This document shows positions 16,272 to 25,500 of a stretch of DNA of 64,000 bases, piece by piece; within the stretch, counting starts at the first letter, position 1, and every line of letters begins with the position of its first letter. The translations under genes were made by a program, and so were the position numbers. The notes under the pieces are model-generated. The model had not been told where the DNA came from. It searched no databases and saw only the letters and a program-made list of their open reading frames with translations. The stretch is from Gemmatimonadales bacterium (GTDB lineage Bacteria; Gemmatimonadota; Glassbacteria; GWA2-58-10), in contig JAJRTS010000071.1 of assembly GCA_024278175.1 (NCBI GenBank), positions 1 through 64,000 on the forward strand. The letters are read 5' to 3'.

Positions 16272-16997
16272 ATGGGAAGAAGTAAGCTGGATGGCGCTAT
16301 CGATGCGAGTACCCGCAAGTGCCTGAAGCAAGGCCGTTTGAGGGTCAGCAACGGAGCCGGCTTGTTGGCCCGGTTCGGCAACACCGTGTTCTCTATCGGC
16401 GCTGTCGCCATGATGGTCACAGTGGTGCTGGGCGTGTACCGTCTGCCGGATTCGATTCCGGTCGAGACAATGATCGAGGCGGGCAGCGTTATCTCCGACA
16501 GCGAGGTGCCGGCAATTGCGCAGGTCGCCCACTGGCACGAGGTGGCAACCAGTGAAGCCGGCAAGATTCAGTTCAACAGCCAGGTGCGGCATTTCGCAAA
16601 CAGGTTCAACACGGACCTTCAGCTTGCGCGTCTGATTTACGATATCAGTACAGATGAGGAAATAGACCCCGAGTTGGTGTTCCGGGTGATCCGCACCGAG
16701 AGTCGCTTTGTCACCGATTGCGTGGGCAAGGTAGGCGAGATCGGGCTGATGCAGGTACGCTACGGCACGGCGCTCACTGTCGACCGCGGCGCCACCCGCA
16801 AGAAGCTCTACGATCCGGCGTACAATGTCCGGATCGGCATCCGTCACCTGAAGGATCACCTGCACTACTACCGTGGTGACCTCAGGCTGGCCCTGCTGGC
16901 TTACAACCGGGGCCGGGGCCGGGTCAACGAACTGCTGGGCATGGGTATGGACCCGGCCAACGGTTATGCCCGCCGCGTGCTGGATACGAGGTTGTAA
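16272..16997 (+). CDS. Membrane-anchored lytic transglycosylase (SLT domain)
   Basis: A 241-residue protein with one N-terminal membrane helix (about 33-55) and a C-terminal lysozyme-like SLT domain. The catalytic glutamate is Glu143 in RTESRF, followed by GEIGLMQV and later LALLAYNRGRGRV, the usual SLT motif order. Such enzymes cleave peptidoglycan to 1,6-anhydro products, for wall turnover or to insert envelope machines. Start ATG 16272 is favoured because AGGAG lies 9 bases upstream. A sigma-54-type and a sigma-70-type promoter precede it, so expression is probably conditional. A bidirectional terminator follows. Confidence 0.9.
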   Translation: MGRSKLDGAIDASTRKCLKQGRLRVSNGAGLLARFGNTVFSIGAVAMMVTVVLGVYRLPDSIPVETMIEAGSVISDSEVPAIAQVAHWHEVATSEAGKIQFNSQVRHFANRFNTDLQLARLIYDISTDEEIDPELVFRVIRTESRFVTDCVGKVGEIGLMQVRYGTALTVDRGATRKKLYDPAYNVRIGIRHLKDHLHYYRGDLRLALLAYNRGRGRVNELLGMGMDPANGYARRVLDTRL

Positions 16998-17023
16998 GGA
17001 CCGCAGCGAATGTTGCAATAGAA

Positions 17024-17056
17024 AAAACGCCGCTTCCTTACGTGGAGCGGCGTTTT
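17024..17056. terminator. Bidirectional terminator
   Basis: AAAACGCCGCT (17024-17034) pairs with AGCGGCGTTTT (17046-17056). With A-runs and T-runs on both sides it can serve the lytic transglycosylase gene on plus and the CvpA-like gene on minus. Confidence 0.85.
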
Positions 17057-17104
17057 ACTGTTTAGAGCGTATCGTTAACATCGCCGCTTCGTGAACAATC
17101 CGGG

Positions 17105-17614
17105 TTAGTTTGTTTTTACTGCGGGGAACTCGCTCAGGTCCGGCAACTCCGGGAACAGGCCGGCGCTTTTCAGTGTTTCCACGACCTGTTTGCTTACCTG
17201 CGTTGAGCGGTTGCCGCCGGTGATCTTGTTGTCCGGCCAGACGCTTTCAGCCAGAAAAATGATCAGCGACAGAAACAGGACCGCCTTTGCCAGGGCCAGC
17301 GCCCCGCCGGCGATCCTGCTCAAGGGGTTGGTCATGGCTTCGCCGAGATTGCGGTTCAGCACCCAGCTCAGCACTTTTATCAACAGCCAGACGGCCACGA
17401 ACACCGCCGCCTGCCCGGCTGCGTTGCGGCTGGCCCCGGCGGGGAAGATGCTCTTGAACCATCCCGCGGCCAGCGGGTAGTAATGGATGGACGCCAGAAA
17501 ACCCGCTACCTGGGCCAGGATACTGAATATTTCCATCAAAATGCCCCTGAAAAGTCCTCTGAGGACGAAAAAGAGGCAAACGATCAGCAGAATAAAATCG
17601 ACAACGGTAACCAT
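17105..17614 (-). CDS. CvpA-family membrane protein
   Basis: A 169-residue protein with four predicted helices, beginning MVTVVDFILLIVCLFFVLRG. The opening with an Asp near residue 6, the RGLFRGILMEIFSI segment and the RIAGGALALAKAVLF helix fit the CvpA family. Members are linked to colicin V production, purine-gene loci and envelope stress or bile resistance; the biochemical role is unclear. ATG at 17614 has AAAGG upstream; the longer frame to 17677 adds a non-conserved polar stretch. It is convergent with the transglycosylase gene. Confidence 0.85.
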   Translation of the reverse strand: MVTVVDFILLIVCLFFVLRGLFRGILMEIFSILAQVAGFLASIHYYPLAAGWFKSIFPAGASRNAAGQAAVFVAVWLLIKVLSWVLNRNLGEAMTNPLSRIAGGALALAKAVLFLSLIIFLAESVWPDNKITGGNRSTQVSKQVVETLKSAGLFPELPDLSEFPAVKTN

Positions 17615-17699
17615 TTGAAGTAAACCTTTGGAAAATAGCGGCCTCGTGCGGGATGAGTGTGAAGCGTGGCCGTTCAACGAACCATTTTAAGCTCCCCGC

Positions 17700-17728
17700 T
17701 TGACATTGTCAACCGCGGTGCGTAATAT
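17700..17728 (+). promoter_or_regulatory. Promoter of ssrA
   Basis: A perfect TTGACA (17700-17705), a 17-base spacer and TAATAT (17723-17728). The mature tmRNA 5' end is 19 bases further on. This is a near-ideal sigma-70 promoter. Confidence 0.8.
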
Positions 17729-17746
17729 CATGAAGAACAACAATAT

Positions 17747-18103
17747 GGGGGCGATCTGGTTTCGACGGGGGCAATCGGCGAGATCGGGTTGCATGCCGGG
17801 GTCCCGAGCCTCGTTACCAAACGGGAAAATCATAATTGCCAACGATAACTTGGCTCTGGCTGCCTAACTAAGGTAGCCACGTCCGTTGCGAACTCCCTGC
17901 CTGTGGAGACGCTTCGGGCGCCGATAAAGCAGGCTGGTCCCGCGTGGCGCCGGAACGCAAGGGATGAGATCTTCTCCGGCTAACCGGGTGGCGCGTTCTG
18001 TCGGTGGAACTGCCATCTGTCGACGACTAAACATCGACTAAGCATGTAGTGGCCCTGTCTGGCCTGTCTTCGGACGCGGGTTCGATTCCCGCCGCCTCCA
18101 CCA
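17747..18103 (+). ncRNA. ssrA: Transfer-messenger RNA (tmRNA)
   Basis: A 357-base tmRNA of the one-piece type, which rescues stalled ribosomes and tags the nascent chain for proteolysis. The 5' end GGGGGCG pairs with CGCCTCC at the 3' end, followed by an encoded CCA. The 5' segment GGTTTCGACGGGGGC and the 3' T-arm GGGTTCGATTCCCGC are canonical. The tag frame runs from the resume codon GCC at 17838 to TAA at 17865-17867 and encodes ANDNLALAA, a typical hydrophobic degron ending in LAA-type residues. Confidence 0.97.
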
Positions 18104-18109
18104 GTTTTC

Positions 18110-18138
18110 GTTTCCCGAAGCGCCGTGTTTCGGGAAAC
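18110..18138 (+). terminator. Hairpin after ssrA
   Basis: GTTTCCCGAA (18110-18119) pairs with TTTCGGGAAAC (18128-18138) seven bases after the tmRNA CCA end. No strong T-run follows, so it may be a terminator or a processing hairpin. Confidence 0.55.
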
Positions 18139-18230
18139 TTCGCCTAGGCAAGCCGTTCAGGCGAGCCGACGGCTCGTTGCCGCCCGAGCGCGCTACGGTC
18201 ATTATTACTCCCAGCCCTGATCGGCGAGCG

Positions 18231-18288
18231 GTAAAAACACACCGGGACCGGGTGTGGGTGGAAGAAAACCCGCCCCGGTCCCGGTGTG
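18231..18288 (-). terminator. Terminator of the mercury operon
   Basis: A perfect 15-bp inverted repeat: CACACCGGGACCGGG (18238-18252) with its complement at 18274-18288. On the minus strand the stem is followed by TTTTTAC, giving a textbook intrinsic terminator for the genes starting at 19786. Confidence 0.85.
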
Positions 18289-18307
18289 CGCGTGATGTTG
18301 GGCTTGG

Positions 18308-18577
18308 TCAGCTTAGCGGCTGACCCAGCCCGGCCGAGCGAAGCGTTGTCTCATCGGGACCGCGTCCCGAGCAACAATCGGCCAGCTTCCCGTCGATCGC
18401 CACCGCCGGCACGCGGCGGATTCCCAACTCTTTTGCCCGCTTCGCCACCGCGGTGTCCTGCATGTCCAGCACGCTTACCTCGCACGATGAGCATGCCACA
18501 CTATTGACCAGTTGAACAGTCTCTTCACACGCAGGGCATCCCGCGCTGAAAACCTCGATTTTGCGCCTGGTATTCAT
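18308..18577 (-). CDS. Thioredoxin-fold protein of mercury cassette
   Basis: An 89-residue protein with a thioredoxin/glutaredoxin fold. The redox pair is CPAC (Cys14, Cys17) after the first beta strand, and the cis-proline segment is RVPAVAIDG (about 55-63). Extra cysteines stand out: CSSC (29-32) and a vicinal pair in ADCCSG (68-69). The last gene of the MerR-led operon, it is 22 bases after the MerC-like fusion, with AGGAGG before ATG 18577. The cysteine richness suggests binding or passing of mercury or another thiophilic metal in the cytoplasm. This role is inferred from context. Confidence 0.8.
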   Translation of the reverse strand: MNTRRKIEVFSAGCPACEETVQLVNSVACSSCEVSVLDMQDTAVAKRAKELGIRRVPAVAIDGKLADCCSGRGPDETTLRSAGLGQPLS

Positions 18578-18599
18578 GGTAATGCCTCCTTGCTTTCGT

Positions 18600-19382
18600 T
18601 TACACGCCCCCGCTTGCATCGATTACGACCTCTGCCGCTGCGGGAGCGCAAGCTGGACAGGCGTCTCTGCCGGTACCGGCATTCTTTCTCGGCCATGCAT
18701 TCCAGAGAGACGCGACGATTAACATCGCTATTCCCGTGTACATGGCTGTATCGGATTCCAGGCTGAACTTGCCGGCGAGCACGATAGCGGACGCCGCCAG
18801 TCCCAGCACAAACGGTCTGTATCCTCTGCGGGTTCCCGCCTTATAGGCCAGCGCCGCCACTGCTATTGCAAGAAAAAGGGTTGTCAGGGGCAGGAGATAT
18901 GCCGTCTCAAACAAGAAACCAAAACCTAAAGAACTCAGCAGGCCTGCGTAGGCGGGCCAGCAGGCCGGGCATACGCCGACCGGCAACAGAGAAGCTCCGA
19001 TTCCGGGTAAAACCGCTAGGGGGCTTCGCCACCCGGTTGCCTTGCTCTCAGCGCCCTTTGGCGCCGGGCTGTCAGCAGCCTTTTTCAGGGCCGCTGCGAT
19101 TGTCTCCACCGACGGTGCTCCAGCGAAACCGCCATTGGCGGCAGCGTAGAGCCTGCAACTGGAGATGCTCTCCGAGGGGTCGATACCCGCGACATCCGTC
19201 CCGTCAACCAGGACGGTTGGAGAACCGTAAGCCCGGATGTGGGATGGACCGGCGGGGTCTCCTCTTTCCCATTCCACCCAGCGGGCGGGAACTCCTGTTT
19301 CAGCAAATGCCCGCAGCAGCCGGGTGCGGGCCAGTTTCACATTCGGGCAGTCGTGGTCGTATATCAATTCAACTGTTTTCAT
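18600..19382 (-). CDS. Thioredoxin-like domain fused to MerC-like membrane transporter
   Basis: A 260-residue two-domain protein. Residues 1-100 resemble a thioredoxin-fold domain seen in mercury loci, with DCPNV (Cys12) and cis-proline GSPTVLVDG (53-61). Residues 120-230 form about four membrane helices of the MerC type, with the paired cysteines VCPACWPAYAG (Cys138, Cys141) in the first helix. A further CPAC (242-245) lies in the cytoplasmic tail. MerC proteins import Hg(II). The fusion could hand metal from the pore cysteines to the attached fold. Its ATG overlaps the merR stop by four bases (ATGA), so translation is coupled. GGAG lies upstream. Confidence 0.8.
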   Translation of the reverse strand: MKTVELIYDHDCPNVKLARTRLLRAFAETGVPARWVEWERGDPAGPSHIRAYGSPTVLVDGTDVAGIDPSESISSCRLYAAANGGFAGAPSVETIAAALKKAADSPAPKGAESKATGWRSPLAVLPGIGASLLPVGVCPACWPAYAGLLSSLGFGFLFETAYLLPLTTLFLAIAVAALAYKAGTRRGYRPFVLGLAASAIVLAGKFSLESDTAMYTGIAMLIVASLWNAWPRKNAGTGRDACPACAPAAAEVVIDASGGV

Positions 19383-19786
19383 CGTTCGTCGCTCTCCATC
19401 GCTTCAAGGACCGGGCACTCACTTACCGGACCGCGTCCGCGGCAGGCCAGGGTCAACTTCATGAGTGCCTCTTTCATGCTTTTCAGCGTCCGGATTTTCT
19501 GCTCGATGTCGCTGATTTTCGCTTCCGCCCGCCCGCGAATGTCCTCACAGGTCGTTGCCGGTTCGATCCGCAGGGCAAGGAGTTCTTTTATCTCTTTCAG
19601 GGTGAACCCGAGCTCCTTGGCGCGCCTGATTGAGCGCAGCCGGTGGACGGTATCTTCGGGATACTGCCGGTACCCAGACTCCCTGCGCGGCGGCTCATCG
19701 ATCAGTCCCTTCCGCTCGTAGAATCGGATCGTTTCCACCCCGACCTCAGCGAGCCGGGCAACTTTTCCGATTGTCAGTGATTCCAT
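19379..19786 (-). CDS. merR: Mercury-responsive MerR-type regulator
   Basis: A 135-residue MerR-family regulator with an N-terminal winged helix (LTIGKVARLAEVGVETIRFYERKGLI) and a dimerisation helix. The three cysteines that bind Hg(II) in MerR of Tn501 (82, 117, 126) are matched here by Cys80, Cys115 and Cys124 with identical spacing of 35 and 9. That spacing is the strongest evidence for mercury rather than another metal. ATG 19786 has AGGAG seven bases upstream; the GTG just before it is less likely. The gene leads the operon and is preceded by a typical MerR operator, so it is autoregulated. Confidence 0.9.
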   Translation of the reverse strand: MESLTIGKVARLAEVGVETIRFYERKGLIDEPPRRESGYRQYPEDTVHRLRSIRRAKELGFTLKEIKELLALRIEPATTCEDIRGRAEAKISDIEQKIRTLKSMKEALMKLTLACRGRGPVSECPVLEAMESDER

Positions 19787-19811
19787 CACGGTCTCCTTTC
19801 ATTCTGATTTT

Positions 19812-19843
19812 ATTATAAAGCCTGTACTATACTACAGAGTCAA
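19812..19843 (-). promoter_or_regulatory. MerR-type promoter-operator
   Basis: On the minus strand TTGACT (19838-19843) and a perfect TATAAT (19812-19817) are 20 bases apart, the overlong spacing that MerR regulators untwist. The spacer holds the dyad CTGTACTATACTACAG (19822-19837). This is the expected architecture for metal-inducible control of merR and the two genes after it. Confidence 0.85.
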
Positions 19844-20016
19844 GGGTTGACTGCAAGTTTTTTCTGTTTTTTTAGTACGCCGGCAGGCGCGCATTTCGTG
19901 GCTTTTTGTGAGCATGGGATCGTGCCGTGGGGAAGGGCTGTTGTAAAATACGGGCGGATCGATTATAATTCTCGTATTATATAAAGATTATCATTCTCTC
20001 TTGGGGTAGAGATCAA

Positions 20017-21015
20017 ATGAGCGAGGTGGAATCACACTGGGGCCAGGCCAGCAGGGCGCTGCGCGAGGAACTGCGCGCCACGCTTGATCAGGACCAGATC
20101 AAGCGGCTGCACCGCAAGCGACCTTGGCTGCATTTTGTCGTGGCTGCCCGGCAGTTCGCCTTTCTGGGCCTGTCCAGCTGGCTGCTGATCGAGTTCGTCA
20201 ATCCGCTGGTGGTCATCCCGGCCGCGCTGCTCTCCGGGTTCACTGTGTTTAATTTCACCGTGCTGCTGCATGAGCAGTTACACAACCTGGTGTTTACCGG
20301 ACATCATCCCAGGCTGAGCGCGGCTCTCGGTCGGCTCTATGCTTTTTGGGGCGGAATCAGCGCCAGTCAGTTCACGCGCTGGCACCTGGACCATCACCTC
20401 CAACTGGGCTCGGACACCGGAGACCCCAAGCGGCATCACCTCTCGCCCAGGGGCAACAGCCGCTGGCTTAAACTGGCTTACTTTACGCCCGCACTGTTTT
20501 TCCTCTATTTCCGCGCCGCGTCCAGAGAAACCGCCACCTACGATTCGGTTCTCCGGACAAGAATCGCCCGTGAGCGGGTACTGTCAATCGGCGGGCACGT
20601 TGTGTTGCAGGCGATATTGTTCATGGTGGCGGGAGCGAGTGCCTGGCTGAGGGCCTACGCGCTGCCTGTGTTTTTCGTCTTTCCCTTGGCATTCGCGATA
20701 AACAGGGTCGGCCAGCACTATAATATCAAAGAGAGTGATCCGGCGGGCTGGACCACCTGGGTGCGTGGTCACTGGTTCTGGGATTTCCTGTTCCTGAACT
20801 CCGATTACCATCTGGAGCACCATTACTATCCCGGTGTCCCGTTCTACAACCTCCCCGGCTTGCAGAGCATACTGGCCCCTGTGTACCGCGCGCATAAACT
20901 GAAGCCGCACTCGTATCCTGAGCTGCTCTACGGATACCTTGTGGACAACAACGTCCCGCACCGGGACTGGGATTTTGCCGCTGCCCGGCTGAGCGGCTTG
21001 CCATCCGGCGGCTAA
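20017..21015 (+). CDS. Fatty acid desaturase
   Basis: A 332-residue membrane di-iron enzyme of the FA_desaturase superfamily. Three histidine boxes are present: HEQLH (85-89), HLDHH (123-127) and HLEHHYYPGVP (265 onward). A further His in VGQHYNI (about 234) may complete the metal site. Hydrophobic segments fit two helical hairpins. The family introduces double bonds or hydroxyl groups into acyl lipids or carotenoids; the substrate is not evident. GGGGTAGAG precedes the ATG. An AT-rich region with TATAAT-like sequences lies just upstream. The enzyme needs oxygen, so it points to at least occasional aerobic life. Confidence 0.85.
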   Translation: MSEVESHWGQASRALREELRATLDQDQIKRLHRKRPWLHFVVAARQFAFLGLSSWLLIEFVNPLVVIPAALLSGFTVFNFTVLLHEQLHNLVFTGHHPRLSAALGRLYAFWGGISASQFTRWHLDHHLQLGSDTGDPKRHHLSPRGNSRWLKLAYFTPALFFLYFRAASRETATYDSVLRTRIARERVLSIGGHVVLQAILFMVAGASAWLRAYALPVFFVFPLAFAINRVGQHYNIKESDPAGWTTWVRGHWFWDFLFLNSDYHLEHHYYPGVPFYNLPGLQSILAPVYRAHKLKPHSYPELLYGYLVDNNVPHRDWDFAAARLSGLPSGG

Positions 21016-21049
21016 GTCCTTATTTTAACGGGATAAAAGACGGTTCGCT

Positions 21050-21526
21050 TCAGTGGGCGTAGAATTCCTCGATGTAGTTCCTGAATGTTTTGTTGCGCAG
21101 GTATTTCTTGGTGCTGTCCGAGAGGATGGCCAGGTTTTGCTCGATTGTGGCGTTATCGGCTGACCTGCCCCCGGCGTAATTGAATCCCCGGATCAGGCCG
21201 AAAGTTTTTGGCTCAAAGTGCAGTGTGAAGTTGTATGAAAAGATGTCGCAGGGCACGTTGAGGTCCAGTTCGATATAGATAATCTCGCCGTTGATGTTCT
21301 GCACGGTTACCTGCTCCGGTTCCAGCGGAATCCCCAGTGATTCCGCCTTATCGATAATTTTTGCTTTCAGCGCCTGCGGAGATTGGGCGACGAAATACAG
21401 CCGGGCCTGGTTGTGGACGATGTCGTCCATCAGCCATTTTTTACTGTAAGGAACCCAGAAACAGACTCCCAGATAGACGGCGAGCAGTAATCCCAGCAAA
21501 GCAAGCTTGCGCGAGTAAGCATCCAT
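21050..21526 (-). CDS. Single-pass membrane protein, DUF4845-like
   Basis: A 158-residue protein with an N-terminal membrane helix (about 8-26, LALLGLLLAVYLGVCFWVPY) and a soluble alpha/beta domain outside. The segment ALKAKIIDKAESLGIPLEPEQV followed by a beta strand resembles DUF4845-type proteins. No catalytic motif is visible. The start is 15 bases from the inverted-repeat element, which occupies the space between this gene and the divergent DUF4159 gene. Function is unknown. Confidence 0.6.
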   Translation of the reverse strand: MDAYSRKLALLGLLLAVYLGVCFWVPYSKKWLMDDIVHNQARLYFVAQSPQALKAKIIDKAESLGIPLEPEQVTVQNINGEIIYIELDLNVPCDIFSYNFTLHFEPKTFGLIRGFNYAGGRSADNATIEQNLAILSDSTKKYLRNKTFRNYIEEFYAH

Positions 21527-21539
21527 GTTATTAGACAGG

Positions 21540-21758
21540 CCTCTAAAAGCGTGTTGAAAAATTCAAAAGTATGGGCACCTGGTTGTCAAGGGCCGTTTCC
21601 CGCCAGGCCGGTTCAAAATGGCGTGAGCGATGCAACTGCCTGATATAACACAAGTAACGTGATCGGCAAAAGAAACGGCTTGCCTTGCCCTTGACAACCA
21701 AACGAGCGCAATTTTTCATCGCAGGGCGTTGAATGTCTTTATTTCAACGCCCCTCTAA
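21540..21758. repeat. MITE-like inverted-repeat element, copy 2
   Basis: The second copy of the element at 325-543, the same length and orientation. It is flanked by CCTCTAA on both sides (21540-21546 and 21752-21758). The long arms (GGTTGTCAAGGGCCGTTTC with GAAACGGCTTGCC etc.) and the 3' hairpin (GGGCGTTGAA / TTTCAACGCCC) are well preserved, whereas the sequence between the arms has diverged. That pattern suggests selection for, or recent formation of, the paired structure. It fills the intergenic space between two divergent genes. Confidence 0.75.
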
Positions 21759-21783
21759 GCTGAAGATAAGGACAGGTTGACAG

Positions 21784-22542
21784 GTGGCTGAACACGTAGA
21801 AAACTACTATCCAAAACGGGTAAAAACCAGCGTCTTGAGCGGATTTCGCTTTCCGAGAGTGTATTGCAGGGCAGCGTTGCTGGCTTTGCTGCTGCCGCTG
21901 TGCGCCCTGGCGAGTCTTTACGGGCAAAGCCCAGCCGATAAAAGCCGCCGGCTGACCGTGGCGCGGATAATCTACGAGGGCGGGGGCGACTGGTATTCAA
22001 ATCCCAGCTCTTTGCCGAACCTGCTGGAGGAAATTCGCAGCTCAACCGGCCTGCCCGTTGAAAAGGAAGAGGTCCAACTCAGCCTCAAAAGCCCTGAGCT
22101 GTTCAACTATCCTTACCTTTATATCAACGGCCACGGGAACATCAGTTTCGACGAGCAGGAGGTGGTCAGGTTGCGCACCTACCTGGACCAGGGCGGCTTC
22201 CTTCATGCCGATGACAACTACGGGATGGATGAGAGCTTCCGCCGGGAGATGAAAAAAGTATATCCGGATGCGGAGTTTGTCGAACTGCCGTTCGAGTTTC
22301 CGATCTATCACAGCGTGTTCGAGTTTCCCGACGGCCTGCCGAAAGTGCACGAGCACGACGGGGGCCCGCCCCATGGACTCGGATTGTTCTCCAACGGCCG
22401 GCTGGTGGTGTTTTACAGCCTGAACACGGACCTCGGCGACGGCTGGGAGGACCAGCAGGTCCACAACGACCCCCAACCGGTGCGGATGCAGGCCCTGCGG
22501 ATGGGCGTCAATATTTTTGTCTATGCGATCGGGATGATCTAA
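21784..22542 (+). CDS. DUF4159 domain protein
   Basis: A 252-residue exported protein. A GTG start at 21784 is followed by an N-terminal hydrophobic segment (about 28-44). The DUF4159 domain includes ARIIYEGGGDWYSNP, YINGHGNISF, LDQGGFLHADDNYGMD and HSVFEFPDGLPKVHEHDGG. The domain has a glutamine-amidotransferase-like fold but no recognised catalytic triad. In many FCB-group genomes it sits in the aerotolerance (Bat) locus with MoxR, DUF58, BatA and DUF4175. Here only the DUF4175 protein follows, 25 bases away. Confidence 0.85.
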   Translation: MAEHVENYYPKRVKTSVLSGFRFPRVYCRAALLALLLPLCALASLYGQSPADKSRRLTVARIIYEGGGDWYSNPSSLPNLLEEIRSSTGLPVEKEEVQLSLKSPELFNYPYLYINGHGNISFDEQEVVRLRTYLDQGGFLHADDNYGMDESFRREMKKVYPDAEFVELPFEFPIYHSVFEFPDGLPKVHEHDGGPPHGLGLFSNGRLVVFYSLNTDLGDGWEDQQVHNDPQPVRMQALRMGVNIFVYAIGMI

Positions 22543-22567
22543 TCCGGGCTAATAAAGGCTTTCATTG

Positions 22568-25500
22568 ATGAGCGTGCGTGGAAAAAAGATGACGGATGCC
22601 CGCGGGGCTCTTCGCGAGCGTATGTCCTATGTGCGGCGCTATTCCATCCGGATTGCGCTGGCGGAGGCGACGCTGTGGTGCGCCGTGGTTGTTTGCGCCT
22701 CGGCCCTTGCCATGCTCTGTGCCGAGAAGTGGTTTTACTTGCCCGCGGCCATCAGGATCTGCGTCCTGATACTGTTCGGCTCGTGCCTGTTGACTGTTGC
22801 CTTCTGGCGCTTTACGCACGCTATAACGCGGTTCGGCGCCCTGGCGGGTAACGCCCGCGAACTGGAAAAAACACACCCCAAGCTCAAAACCAGGCTGAGT
22901 TCCGCCCTGGAGTTTTGCGCCTTGAGCGGGGCGAAGTACGGACAGTCCACCGCATTGATGGACGCGGCCGTGGAGCAGGCTTGCGCTCTGATTGAGGACC
23001 GGGCGGAAGTGCGTAAGCTGTGCGCCGGTGTCCTCTCCGATGTACGGAAGCGCTCCGGGAGGGCGCTTCGGATCGCCGTGCTGCTCGCTGGCGCTTTCAT
23101 GCTCACCGGCGCCCAGGATCCGCTTGCCCTCTACCGCGCCCTGGAGAGCTATTCCCACCCGCTGAAGCTGCTGGAGCGTGAAAAGTCCTACCAAATCCTG
23201 GTTCGCCCCGGCGACAGGACCATCCTGCGCGGAGACAGCCTGCGAGTTACCGCTGTCGGTACTATCGGCAAGCCCGGCGGGATGAGCCTGCAACTCAGCC
23301 AGGCCGGACAGCCCTCCCAGTGTCTGGAGATGGCCTATAATCCCGGCCAGTTCGAGCACACGCTCACAATTGCAAGCGTGCAGAACGATTTTCGCTACCA
23401 TGTAACCAACGATGGCGTTAGCTCGGATACTTTCAGCGTCACGGTTACCAACAACCCGTTCGTCACCCAACTCTCGCTGACCTACGAATACCCGTCGTAC
23501 ACGAGCCTGGAGAGCTATACCACCACCAGGGAGAAAGCAATCCAGGGCCTTCGCGGCAGCAGGGTTATTATCAGCGGCCGCTCCAGCAACCCGCTGGATT
23601 CGGCGTGGATCAGGCTGGAGCCCGACAGCATTCGCTCCGCGGCAATCACGGATCAGCGCGGCTTCAGCGACACGCTGACCCTGGCCGGCGACGGCAATTA
23701 CAGTATCCTGCTGCTCGACCACTGGGGGCTTGCCAGTTCAGACACCCTCACATACCCGATCACGGTCATTGCCGACGAGCGCCCGGCCGTGGCGCTGCGC
23801 CATCCCCGGGGCCAGAGTGACCTGAACGAGGAAATGGTCCAGCCGCTGGTGTACGAGCTGGCCGATGATTTCGGCTTGTCGCGGCTGCGGCTGAACTACC
23901 GCAGAATCAGGCCCTCCGGCGATGAGGGAGAACCCCGCTCACTCACGGTTGCCAGCTGGCCCGGCCCCCACAGGCCCGCGCACGTTCTGGAGCAGTACAA
24001 CTGGAACCTCAACTCGCTGGGCCTGCTGCCGGAGGATGAGGTGGCCTACAGCCTGACCGTGTTTGACAACGACCGTGTCAGCGGCCCCAAGTCGGCCTCA
24101 ACGGCCGAGTACAGAATCCGCTTCCCCTCGCTGGAAGAAATATTCGAGCGGGAACAGGACCGCCAGCAGCAGATCGTCACCGAACTGAGCGAGCTTGAAG
24201 AGCAGGGCGAACAGCTTCAGGAACAGGTTAAAAAGCTCAATGAGACAATCGAACGCGGCGAGCAGTTGCAATGGGAGGACAACCAGCAACTGAGCCAGGC
24301 ACTTCAGCAGCAGCGCAAGATGCTGGAGGAGGTCAAACAACTTTCCGAGGACCTTCAGCAGAGCCTGGACCAGTTGCAGCGCGGCGACATGATGAGCTCG
24401 GAACTGATCGAGAAAATGCGGAAGGTGCAGCAATTGATGGCGGAAGTGTCCACGGAGGAGCTGACCGGGTTGATGAGTCAGATCCAGCAATCAATCGACA
24501 GGATGGACCCGCGCGCGCTGGAGGAGGAGATGGCGAAGTTGCAGGTTTCCCAGGAGGGAATCCTGCAGAAGCTGGACAAAACCCTGGCGCTGCTGGAGCG
24601 GCTGAAGCTTGAGCAGAAGCTGGACGACCTGGTCCGCCAGACCGAGGAAATAGCCCGGGCCGCGGCGGCTCTGGCCGACAGTACCGGCTCGCTGCTCGAC
24701 AGCAGCGCTCTGGCAGCGGCCGATAGTGCCGCCGCCCGGTTCGACCCGCCCTCCGCAGCGGCGGGAGACACGCCGGGCGCGCCCGGTTCCGCTCAGGCGG
24801 AGAAGTCCCCGGAACCTGACAGCACGACCTCCGCCGGAGCGCGACGGGAAGAAGGGGCCGCCTCGGAAACATCCGCATCGGTTCCCGAAAGCAGAGGCGC
24901 AAACCCTGACACTGCTGTTGTAAACGACGGAAGCACCGATCCTGAACTGATGAGCAGAATGGTGCAAAACACTTCGGCGGTGGGGGAGCGGACCGCCGGG
25001 CTGTTCGAGCAGATAGAGCAGGCAGTGCAACCCTTCGGCGAGGCCGGTGAGCTGGAGACGGCCGCCGCTCTGCTGGGCGAGAGAGTTAATCAGCAAGGCC
25101 CCGCGGAGCGGAATATCGAGCAGGCGCTGGCAGGCTACCGCCAGGGGCAACCGGAGCAAAGCTACCTGGCGCAGCGCAGCCTGAAGCACACAATGCAGCA
25201 GATGAGCGGACGGATGCGGAAGTACCGCGAGGAGCTCCGGAGCAAGTGGCAGGGGGAGGTGGCCGAGGCGTTCAAGCGGGCGTTCGATCAACTCAGCTAC
25301 CTGTCGGAAAACCAGGAGGCTGTGCTGATCGAAGCGCGGGCGGAGCCGGATTTCAGCCATCCCGACATACTCTCATACGCGGCCCGGGAACAGGAGATCG
25401 TCCAGGGCCTTGACGCGGTACGCCGGGAAATGGTTGAGGCGGCGAAAAACAATTTCTTCGTCAGCAACCAGTTGCTCAGCATCCTCTACATGGCCACCAG

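Noticed and set aside
18104-18307. Search for an integrated element at the 3' end of tmRNA, a common attachment site
   Set aside because: No integrase gene and no repeated copy of the tmRNA end are present; the neighbouring mercury cassette ends in its own terminator.
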